From Gammaproteobacteria bacterium (GTDB lineage Bacteria > Pseudomonadota > Gammaproteobacteria > S012-40), in contig JAOUMY010000011.1 of the NCBI GenBank assembly GCA_029881255.1, positions 1 to 64,000 on the forward strand: DNA of 64,000 nucleotides, read 5' to 3'. The notes under the pieces were generated by a model that was not told the origin of the DNA, did no database searches, and saw only the letters and a program-made list of their open reading frames with translations. The position numbers and the translations under genes were made by a program. Positions 57,639 to 64,000 of this stretch are shown in pieces (positions within the stretch are counted from its first letter, which is position 1; each line of letters starts with the position of its first letter).

Positions 57639-59037
57639 TACGTGTCCTCCTCGCTGGCTTGGCATTGCCTATCGCCTGCGGATCTAATTCTGCTACTGTA
57701 AGGGTGTCGCTATTGAGATACTTGCTCGCCACCGCACGAATTTGCTCTGGCGTTACTGCCTTGATGTTGTCGGCATAGTTTTCACCCAGCATCCAATTCA
57801 AGCCGACCGTCTCTAATTGACCGATACTCATCGCCTGATAAAAGACTGAATCGCGCTCATATACTTTTCCCGCCACTACCTGCGCTTTCACGCGATCAAG
57901 TTCGGCCTGATCAACCATTTTTTCCTGAAGTTTCTTGATCTCGTTTTTTATGGCCTTTTCCAGATCATCGAGACTGCGCCCTTGAGAAGGTGTGCCTGAG
58001 AAAGTAAACAATTCCGTTCTAGGTGCAAACAGGTTATATCCCGCCCCAACACCTGCCGCAACCTGAGAGCCGCGTACCAGATTTCGCGAAAATCGTGCAC
58101 TGTTTCCACCATCAAGGATTGCAGCAAGCACATCGAGCGCATAGGGCTCCCACTTTTCTTCGGCAGTCGCGACGGTTGGCGTCTTGTAACCCATCATTAT
58201 ATAGGGCAACTGCGCTGGAGCCTTGATCTTAACTCTACGCTCTCCGCGTTGATCAACCTCAACCCGTGGTTTACGGTCCGCTACTTGCGACGGTTCCAGT
58301 TCACCAAAATAGCGTTCTGCCAAATCGAACACTTCTTTGTGATTCACATCGCCAGCTACAACAATCGTTGCATTGTTTGGTGCATACCACATGCGATACC
58401 AGTCGGCTAAATCGTCGACATTCATGTTTTCCAGGTCATCCATCCAGCCGATTATCGGCGCGTGGTAGGGACTATTGACATAGGCAGCCGCATTAAAAGC
58501 TTCATAGGTTAAGGATTGAGGATCATCCTCCGTGCGCATACGGCGCTCTTCCATCACCACTTTAATTTCTTTTTTAAATTCCTCGGGGTTTAGTAACAGA
58601 TTGCGCATGCGGTCAGCTTCATGCTGAAAACTGACTCTCAGACGAGATTTTTCCATTTGCTGGAAATAGGCGGTGTAATCACGACCGGTAAACGCATTCT
58701 CCCTTCCACCGTTCTCAGCAATGATGCGGGAAAACTCGTTAGGCCCCAGTTTCTCGGTGCCTTTAAACATCATATGCTCCAGGACATGAGAAACGCCGGT
58801 TGCGCCGCCACTCTCGTAGCTACTCCCAACCTTGTACCAAACTTGCGAAACCATCACAGGCGCGCGATGGTCCTCTTTCACGATAACCTTAAGACCATTT
58901 GTGAGCTGATATTCGTGCACATTGTGTTCAGGGAAGTGCTTCATCACCGCCCTGGGCAAAGTACCCTCGATAGCGGTCTGTGTGGCGCATGCGCCGAGCA
59001 ATAGACTGGCCGCCACTGCAAATAACTGTTTCTTCAT
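57628..59037 (-). CDS. M16 family zinc peptidase, active subunit
   Basis: A 469-residue lipoprotein (lipobox LLGAC, residues 14-18). The inverted zinc motif HVLEHMMFKGT (HxxEH) is followed 70-odd residues later by the Glu-containing ENAFTGRDYTAYFQQ/EEFKKEIKVVMEERR region, as in processing peptidases and PqqL/YmxG types. It degrades or processes periplasmic peptides, probably as a heterodimer with the following M16 protein, whose gene overlaps its stop. It is divergently transcribed from ftsY with about 95 bp between starts. Confidence 0.92.
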   Translation of the reverse strand: MKKQLFAVAASLLLGACATQTAIEGTLPRAVMKHFPEHNVHEYQLTNGLKVIVKEDHRAPVMVSQVWYKVGSSYESGGATGVSHVLEHMMFKGTEKLGPNEFSRIIAENGGRENAFTGRDYTAYFQQMEKSRLRVSFQHEADRMRNLLLNPEEFKKEIKVVMEERRMRTEDDPQSLTYEAFNAAAYVNSPYHAPIIGWMDDLENMNVDDLADWYRMWYAPNNATIVVAGDVNHKEVFDLAERYFGELEPSQVADRKPRVEVDQRGERRVKIKAPAQLPYIMMGYKTPTVATAEEKWEPYALDVLAAILDGGNSARFSRNLVRGSQVAAGVGAGYNLFAPRTELFTFSGTPSQGRSLDDLEKAIKNEIKKLQEKMVDQAELDRVKAQVVAGKVYERDSVFYQAMSIGQLETVGLNWMLGENYADNIKAVTPEQIRAVASKYLNSDTLTVAELDPQAIGNAKPARRTRSAH

Positions 59038-59131
59038 AAGACTCTGGATCCCACGGTAATTTCATGACGGGCCTGGCCCGAAAGTGGTACGATAACGCCC
59101 TTTGGCGAGTTCGGGAAAGCTACTAGTAACT

Positions 59132-60142
59132 ATGTTTGGTTTCAAGCGAAATAATTCACAAAAATCAACACCGGAAGATAAGACCAGCAAACCTGGATTT
59201 TTCTCCCGTCTCAAAAACGGATTGACCAAAACCCGACAAAATTTCACTTCCGGCCTGGCTGATTTGGTCCTGGGTAGCAAGCAAATCGACGAAGACACGA
59301 TCGAGGAGTTGGAAACCCTGTTACTGACCGCCGACGTCGGGGTCGAAGCTACGAGAGAACTGATCGGCAAAATCTCGGCCCGTCTTGAGCGCAAACAACT
59401 CAAAGACAGCGAAGCCCTGATAAACGCCCTACGTGAAGATATGCTGGAATTGCTAGCGCCCTGCACGGTACCGCTCGAAACCCGTATCGAAAATACCCCC
59501 TATGTCATACTCATGGTTGGCGTGAATGGGGTTGGCAAGACCACCACGATTGGCAAGCTGGCGCGTAAATTCAAAGATGACGGTCAAAAAGTTATGCTTG
59601 CCGCGGGCGACACCTTTCGCGCGGCAGCGGTTGAGCAGCTTCAGACTTGGGGGCAACGTAATAACGTACCGGTGATCGCGCAACAAAGTGGCGCGGATTC
59701 AGCAGCCGTTATTTTCGATGCCGTAGAGGCCGCCAAAGCCCGCGGCGTGGATATCCTGATTGCGGATACCGCTGGTCGCCTGCACACCCAGTCCAACCTT
59801 ATGGAAGAACTTAAAAAGATCAAACGCGTGATGAGCAAGCTCGATGACAACATCCCCCACGAGGTGATGCTGGTACTTGACGCAGGCACCGGACAGAATG
59901 CCTTATCCCAGGCGACAATTTTCAATGATGCGGTAAAGCTGACCGGTATCACGTTGACTAAACTTGATGGAACGGCCAAAGGCGGCATCGTCTTCGCCCT
60001 GGCCAAGAAACTCGGTATCCCTATCCGCTTTATTGGTATAGGAGAAGGCGTGGAAGACCTGCGCCCGTTCAACGCCGAGGATTTCATCGAGGCCCTGTTC
60101 GAGAAAGAGCAGAACAAAGAGGAGACTAACGCCTCCACATGA
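59132..60142 (+). CDS. ftsY: Signal recognition particle receptor FtsY
   Basis: A 336-residue GTPase that docks SRP-ribosome complexes at the inner membrane. The ATG at 59132 gives MFGFKRNNSQKSTPEDKTSK; the acidic N-terminal domain found in E. coli is nearly absent, leaving a short basic/charged leader before the N domain (GFFSRLKNGLTKTRQNFTSG). The G domain shows GVNGVGKTTTIGKLA, AAGDTFRAAAVEQL, the IADTAGR box, TKLDGTAKGG and GIGEGVEDLRPF. Its TGA overlaps the ftsE start (ATGA). Confidence 0.96.
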   Translation: MFGFKRNNSQKSTPEDKTSKPGFFSRLKNGLTKTRQNFTSGLADLVLGSKQIDEDTIEELETLLLTADVGVEATRELIGKISARLERKQLKDSEALINALREDMLELLAPCTVPLETRIENTPYVILMVGVNGVGKTTTIGKLARKFKDDGQKVMLAAGDTFRAAAVEQLQTWGQRNNVPVIAQQSGADSAAVIFDAVEAAKARGVDILIADTAGRLHTQSNLMEELKKIKRVMSKLDDNIPHEVMLVLDAGTGQNALSQATIFNDAVKLTGITLTKLDGTAKGGIVFALAKKLGIPIRFIGIGEGVEDLRPFNAEDFIEALFEKEQNKEETNAST

Positions 60143-60813
60143 TCCGCTTCGACAATGTCCGCAAACGCTACGCAGGAGGGCATGAAGCCCTGAAGGGCAT
60201 TAGTTTCCATCTGAACCCAGGCGAATTGGCGTTTCTAACCGGACACTCCGGCGCAGGCAAGAGCACTTTATTGAAACTCATCGCCCTGCTCGAACGGCCA
60301 TCTTCTGGTAGCATCCTCATCGAAAACCGCAATCTTGGGCGGATACCTAACCGTCAGATTCCTCACCATCGGCGCAAGATTGGCTTTATATTTCAGACCC
60401 CCACTCTGCTTCAGGACAGAGACGTTTTCCACAATGTGGCACTGCCATTACTGGTTGCGGGATATCACCCGCGCGACACCGCACGACGCGTGCGTGCCGC
60501 CCTCGACCAGGTTGGGCTGTTAAACAAGGAAACCGTACGCCCGATAACGCTCTCTGGTGGAGAACAACAACGCTTGGGTATCGCTCGCGCCATCGTTTCC
60601 AAGCCACCGGTAATATTGGCAGACGAACCCACTGGCAACCTCGACCCGGAACTGTCCAGAGAGATTATGGACTTGTTTCGCCGACTCAATGATGTGGGCG
60701 TTACCATGATGATTGCCACCCATGACCTCGAACTGATTCGCAGCCTACCCTATCGTCAGATTCAAATATCGCAGGGCCGTATCATCAATGGAGAAACAGC
60801 CCTTGAGTCATAA
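60139..60813 (+). CDS. ftsE: Cell division ATP-binding protein FtsE
   Basis: A 224-residue ABC ATPase that with FtsX activates septal peptidoglycan hydrolases. The Walker A is LTGHSGAGKSTLLKL, Q-loop IFQTPTLLQDRDV, signature LSGGEQQRLGIARAI, Walker B VILADEPTGNLDPE and H-loop ATHDLE. All are intact. It overlaps ftsY by four bases and ftsX by 26, as expected for the conserved ftsYEX operon. Confidence 0.96.
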   Translation: MIRFDNVRKRYAGGHEALKGISFHLNPGELAFLTGHSGAGKSTLLKLIALLERPSSGSILIENRNLGRIPNRQIPHHRRKIGFIFQTPTLLQDRDVFHNVALPLLVAGYHPRDTARRVRAALDQVGLLNKETVRPITLSGGEQQRLGIARAIVSKPPVILADEPTGNLDPELSREIMDLFRRLNDVGVTMMIATHDLELIRSLPYRQIQISQGRIINGETALES

Positions 60814-61852
60814 ACGCGTCCGTGAACGCCGCAAGGCCAGCAACCCGAATTACAACGGACCTTTCCGACGGGCTGACGACCGACAGCACCGCGCCTCCAA
60901 ACGTGGCGCGCGCGTGCTCGATGGAGAACAACGCGTACACCTGAGCAGTTATATCCAACAACATCAGCTCGCGCTACAAAGTGCCTGGCAACGTATGTTA
61001 GGCAGCCCAACGGCGACCATAATGACCGTATTTGTCATCGGTATCGCCCTGGCGTTACCCGCGGCATTAAAGGTGTTTTTGAGCAATGCGCAGCAGTTCG
61101 GCAGTGGGCTCGATCAACAGGTACAAATCACGATTTTTCTCAAGCCCCAAATCGGTGCTAACCGCGCTACCGCGCTAGCCGAACAATTGCGGTCACGCCA
61201 GGACTTAAGCAAGGTGACGTTTATATCCGCGGATGAGGCATTTCAGGAATTCCAAGCCATGTCAGGATTTGGGGATGCCTTGCGCGACCTGAAGCAAAAC
61301 CCTTTACCCGATCTGCTGGTTGTCACACCGGCAATCACAACTAAGGAAAAAAACGACTTTCTGCCACTCGTGGAAGAACTCCGAGGACTACCGGAAAGCG
61401 ACAAGGTACAACTCGACCTGGAATGGCTTCAGCGCCTTTACGCCCTACTCGACCTTGTTAGACAGGGCACGCTGCTTATTACCGTTTTTCTGATCATCGC
61501 GGTAATTATGGTGGTTGGAAATACGATACGGCTGATGAGCCAGAGTTATCGGGACGAAATACAGGTTAACAAGCTGGTCGGCGCCACCGATGCCTTTGTA
61601 CGTCGCCCCTTTCTGTACACCGGCATGTTTTATGGCCTGATAGGCGGCACCATCGCCTGGACGATTATTACCTTTTCCCTCACCTGGCTGAATCCCGCCT
61701 TGGACACTATTTCCGGCCTCTACCATGATGCCTTCGATATCAGGGGACTTGGTATTGTCGACACCCTGACCCTGATCTGTACTGGCGTTGTGCTTGGACT
61801 AGGCGGTTCCTGGATAGCCGTCGGTCGCTTTCTACGCGAAACGCAACCATAG
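60788..61852 (+). CDS. ftsX: Cell division permease FtsX
   Basis: A 354-residue membrane protein. A basic, cytosolic N-terminal extension (about 1-75) precedes TM1 (about 77-98, TATIMTVFVIGIALALPAAL), a large periplasmic loop (about 100-220) and three further helices (about 228-250, 280-305, 325-347). KLVGATDAFVRRPFLYTGM is a conserved cytosolic stretch. It transmits ATP hydrolysis in FtsE to periplasmic murein hydrolase activators. The N-terminal extension is long but common in gammaproteobacteria. Its gene overlaps ftsE and precedes rpoH. Confidence 0.94.
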   Translation: MEKQPLSHKRVRERRKASNPNYNGPFRRADDRQHRASKRGARVLDGEQRVHLSSYIQQHQLALQSAWQRMLGSPTATIMTVFVIGIALALPAALKVFLSNAQQFGSGLDQQVQITIFLKPQIGANRATALAEQLRSRQDLSKVTFISADEAFQEFQAMSGFGDALRDLKQNPLPDLLVVTPAITTKEKNDFLPLVEELRGLPESDKVQLDLEWLQRLYALLDLVRQGTLLITVFLIIAVIMVVGNTIRLMSQSYRDEIQVNKLVGATDAFVRRPFLYTGMFYGLIGGTIAWTIITFSLTWLNPALDTISGLYHDAFDIRGLGIVDTLTLICTGVVLGLGGSWIAVGRFLRETQP

Positions 61853-61910
61853 TAATGTTTCGCAAATTCATATAGATACAAACATTAAAGTTGCGGAACT
61901 CATCGGCCGA

Positions 61911-61937
61911 TTAGCACTCTAAAGACGGGACTGCTAA
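61911..61937 (+). promoter_or_regulatory. CIRCE element (HrcA operator), proximal to ftsX
   Basis: TTAGCACTC-N9-GACTGCTAA matches the CIRCE consensus TTAGCACTC-N9-GAGTGCTAA in 17 of 18 arm bases with the exact nine-base spacer. CIRCE is bound by the repressor HrcA and usually controls groESL and dnaK. Here it lies 90-115 bp upstream of the rpoH start. Confidence 0.8.
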
Positions 61938-61940
61938 AAA

Positions 61941-61967
61941 CTGGCACTCCCTGGTCTCGGGTGCTAA
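61941..61967 (+). promoter_or_regulatory. Second CIRCE-like element, proximal to rpoH
   Basis: CTGGCACTC-N9-GGGTGCTAA keeps the nine-base spacer and matches consensus in 15 of 18 arm bases. It starts exactly 30 bp after the first site, about three helical turns, so two HrcA dimers could sit on the same face. A plausible -10 (TAATAT, 61964-61969) overlaps its right arm, which would make repression direct. Confidence 0.65.
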
Positions 61968-62025
61968 TATTAGCGCAGTTCTGAATTCAACTATCGTGAA
62001 TCAATGACTTACAAGGGAGACGACC

Positions 62026-62877
62026 TTGACTACAAATAGCCTCGCTATGAGTATCGCGGCCCCGCAAGGGAATCTGGAAGCTTATATTGCCCAGGTCAAT
62101 CAATTCCCCGTCCTGGAAGCACAGGAAGAAGCCGATCTGGCGCGCCGCCTACGCGATGAAAACGATCTCGATGCTGCGCGTCAGCTAATCCTTTCTCAAC
62201 TCCGTTTTGTCGTACACATTGCCCGTGGTTATTCCGGATATGGACTCCCCCAGGGAGACCTGATTCAGGAAGGTAATATCGGCCTGATGAAAGCCATCAA
62301 ACGTTTCGACCCCGAGCAGGGCGTGCGCCTGATTTCCTTTGCTGTGCACTGGATCAAGGCCGAGATGCACGAATTCATTCTGCGTAACTGGAAGATCGTC
62401 AAAGTGGCGACGACCAAGGCGCAACGCAAATTGTTTTTTAATCTGCGTAAATCCAAAAAGCGCTTGGGATGGTTTTCTAACGATGAAGTTCACGCCGTCG
62501 CTAATGATCTGGGTGTAAGCCCAGCGCAGGTCAGAGAAATGGAAATGCGCCTGAGCAGTTCTGATCCCTCATTCGACGGCCCGATGGACGACGATGAAGA
62601 CAAAGCCTTTGCGCCAGCAGCATACTTGGAAGATCGCAGCATGGATCCTGCACGACTCCATGAGGCGGACGACTGGCAAAGTCAAAATCTGGATAAGCTG
62701 GCAGAGGCCTTGGAAAAACTTGACGACCGTAGTCGAGACATTCTCAACAAACGCTGGCTTACAGATGATAAAGCGACTCTGCATGAGCTGGCGGCCGAAT
62801 ATAAGGTGTCCGCTGAACGCATCCGTCAATTGGAGAAAAATGCCATCGGCAAACTGAAAACAGCTATGGCGGTCTAA
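62026..62877 (+). CDS. rpoH: RNA polymerase heat-shock sigma factor RpoH (sigma-32)
   Basis: A 283-residue sigma factor. The start is a TTG with AAGGGAGA 6 bases upstream, giving (M)[20 protein letters not shown]; an ATG seven codons on lacks a site. Region 2 has [20 protein letters not shown] and [17 protein letters not shown]; the RpoH box [15 protein letters not shown] is diagnostic; region 4.2 ends in [20 protein letters not shown]. It directs chaperone and protease genes after heat stress. Two CIRCE-like operators lie upstream, suggesting additional HrcA control. A strong terminator follows. Confidence 0.96.
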   Translation: MTTNSLAMSIAAPQGNLEAYIAQVNQFPVLEAQEEADLARRLRDENDLDAARQLILSQLRFVVHIARGYSGYGLPQGDLIQEGNIGLMKAIKRFDPEQGVRLISFAVHWIKAEMHEFILRNWKIVKVATTKAQRKLFFNLRKSKKRLGWFSNDEVHAVANDLGVSPAQVREMEMRLSSSDPSFDGPMDDDEDKAFAPAAYLEDRSMDPARLHEADDWQSQNLDKLAEALEKLDDRSRDILNKRWLTDDKATLHELAAEYKVSAERIRQLEKNAIGKLKTAMAV

Positions 62878-62892
62878 GTACAATCAAGTAGA

Positions 62893-62922
62893 AAAGCCCG
62901 GCCGCAAGCCGGGCTTTTTTTT
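62893..62922 (+). terminator. Rho-independent terminator of rpoH
   Basis: aagcccggc-cgcaa-gccgggctt followed by a run of T's, 16 bp after the rpoH stop. It is strong on the + strand. Confidence 0.92.
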
Positions 62923-63075
62923 CGGCCAATACACCGAAAACGAACGAACTCTGATCAAAATAGCCGGTTCAATTCAAACACACACAGTTTTTGATTCCGT
63001 GAGCCTGCCAGCTTGTACTGCCCCAAAGAATTCGGTAGAGTCTCGAAACCGAATCAAAGGCAGGGACTGGTTAGC

Positions 63076-63492
63076 ATGGATTTACTCGAGCACCCTCGCT
63101 ACAAGGACAGACCAGTACTACTCTTTTTTGAAAAGTATGTGCTTGACGTCCTGGGCGAGCTGGAACGCAAACAGAAAAAAATTCTGGATGAGCTCGATCT
63201 CCAGTCCGTATTCAAAACCAAATCAAGCAAGTGGCGTGACGTCATTGCCGAAGTCCTGAAACTCTCGGACACCATTACCATCGCCATACTCGACGAATGG
63301 TATAAATATATAGATCGACAGGAAATGCGCGGCAAAAATGCCGATGTCGAATTATTTACCCGAAAGTTCGCTGACGCCTATTTCGAAGACAGTAGCAATA
63401 TCGATGTCTGGCCAGACCAGGAATCTCTGGCGGCGGCGCAGAAACGCATCGAGGAAAAACAGCGAGAACTGGAAAAAGAAGATATGTATTAA
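63076..63492 (+). CDS. Conserved small cytosolic protein of unknown function
   Basis: About 138 residues from the ATG at 63076 (MDLLEHPRYKDRPVLLFFEK); an upstream in-frame ATG at 63013 would add an atypical leader. The protein is acidic and mostly helical: VLDVLGELERKQKKILDELD, then WRDVIAEVLKLSDTITIAIL and a C-terminal coiled-coil (AQKRIEEKQRELEKEDMY). No signal or membrane segment, no motif I recognise. It is monocistronic between two terminators. Confidence 0.7.
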   Translation: MDLLEHPRYKDRPVLLFFEKYVLDVLGELERKQKKILDELDLQSVFKTKSSKWRDVIAEVLKLSDTITIAILDEWYKYIDRQEMRGKNADVELFTRKFADAYFEDSSNIDVWPDQESLAAAQKRIEEKQRELEKEDMY

Positions 63493-63522
63493 AAAAAACC
63501 GGCCTTTGATGCCGGTTTTTTG
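63491..63522. terminator. Bidirectional terminator between convergent genes
   Basis: aaaaccggc-ctttgat-gccggtttt with A8 before and T's after. It can serve both the rightward small protein gene (stop at 63492) and the leftward pseudopilin-like gene (stop at 63542). Confidence 0.88.
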
Positions 63523-63541
63523 TTTCAGCAAGGAAGGCAAA

Positions 63542-63925
63542 TCAATCGTCGATGACGACGACATCACCCACACAGCGGATGGGCTCATAGAGTGATGATG
63601 TTTTCACGGTGCAATCCGTATCCGAATAGGTAACAACTGCCATGCGCGTAGACTCTACATCAAAGTTGAGTCCATCACCGTTATCATTATTACTGACCTT
63701 AGATGCATCCACATATTCCTTCAATTCCTGACCATTGGGAAACGTCAGCAGATCGGCGATAGCCGCTGCATAACTGCTCTTCACCATATCTGTGGATTCT
63801 TTGGCCAGCACCGAATCGCGCTGCATGGAAGTGAGGCGGGGCAGCGCAACCGCAGCTACCAAGGCCATCACCATAATTATCATTAACACTTCCACTATGC
63901 TGATCGAACCACCGTCCCGTTTCAT
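63542..63925 (-). CDS. Type IV pilin/pseudopilin-like protein
   Basis: About 127 residues from the ATG at 63923-63925, which has GGGGGG upstream. The short leader MKRDGG is followed by the hydrophobic pilin helix SISIVEVLMIIMVMALVAAV and ALPRLTSMQ, as in type IV pilins and MSHA-like or type II secretion pseudopilins. The conserved Glu is at position 6 after the Gly, not 5. The globular part has two Cys (TDCTVKTSSL, IRCVGDV), a typical C-terminal disulfide loop. A pilus biogenesis operon may lie to the left of its transcription start, outside this window. Confidence 0.75.
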   Translation of the reverse strand: MKRDGGSISIVEVLMIIMVMALVAAVALPRLTSMQRDSVLAKESTDMVKSSYAAAIADLLTFPNGQELKEYVDASKVSNNDNGDGLNFDVESTRMAVVTYSDTDCTVKTSSLYEPIRCVGDVVVIDD

Positions 63926-64000
63926 ACGCAACCCCCCGTATTATTACGACATACCCTTATTAATCGTATAATTACGGTGAAATGATTAGCGTTCAGTGTG

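Noticed and set aside
59641-60210. Open frame of about 189 codons antisense to ftsY and the start of ftsE
   Set aside because: Both sense genes are certain, and the antisense product is a Ser/Pro-rich shadow.
61942-61963. TGGCAC upstream of rpoH as a sigma-54 -24 element
   Set aside because: The required GC of the -12 element is not present at the correct spacing; the bases are better explained as the left arm of the second CIRCE site.

Overview
The window looks like a chromosomal segment of a gammaproteobacterium of moderate GC content. The evidence is gene order and family membership: ftsY-ftsE-ftsX-rpoH divergent from rsmD and a pair of M16 peptidases, birA-coaX-SPOR next to tRNA-Thr(TGT), a tkt-gap-pgk-pyk-fba carbon cluster, and an SAH riboswitch in front of ahcY-metF. 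I saw no rRNA, CRISPR array, insertion sequence or prophage. Two degraded genes are visible: a chemoreceptor tail at the left edge and a TPR/cyclase tail near 3.6-3.9 kb.

Layout. 0-4 kb: a chemoreceptor remnant, a small secreted protein and a Cpx-like envelope-stress unit (Spy/CpxP-like lipoprotein, response regulator, histidine kinase) with a perfect 17-bp palindrome upstream. 4-11 kb: central carbon genes transcribed leftward as tkt, gap, pgk, pyk, fba, with unusually structured intercistronic DNA. 11-16 kb: a thioredoxin-fold protein, then the methyl cycle rightward (metK, SAH riboswitch, ahcY, metF). 16-28 kb: an accessory block of surface lipoproteins (Calx-beta/DUF1566 pair, a BIG2-kelch protein, a subtilase with about eleven BIG-type repeats) surrounding bioA and acpH. 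28-31 kb: tRNA-Thr, a SPOR protein, coaX, birA. 31-37 kb: a small lipoprotein, M61 peptidase, ankyrin protein, UspA-type protein and a haem-binding GGDEF-EAL protein.

37-43.6 kb holds the least explained part. A tight leftward operon encodes a small cytochrome c, two paralogous seven-bladed propeller proteins, a six-bladed kelch lipoprotein and then the membrane GGDEF-EAL protein, whose periplasmic domain carries a CxxCH motif. A LolA-like protein and an unrecognised secreted protein lie just upstream. I infer a periplasmic or redox sensing module feeding c-di-GMP. 44-55 kb: a phosphatase, an acyltransferase, rubredoxin, a CheY-like protein, purL, a chemoreceptor, a cell wall hydrolase, ggt, ferredoxin and coaD. 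55-64 kb: rsmD and the M16 pair leftward, ftsYEX-rpoH rightward, a small conserved protein and a pseudopilin-like protein.

Most notable regulatory finding: two adjacent CIRCE-like operators (HrcA sites) directly upstream of rpoH, which would place the heat-shock sigma factor under HrcA control. All functions are assigned by reading motifs; no database search was run.
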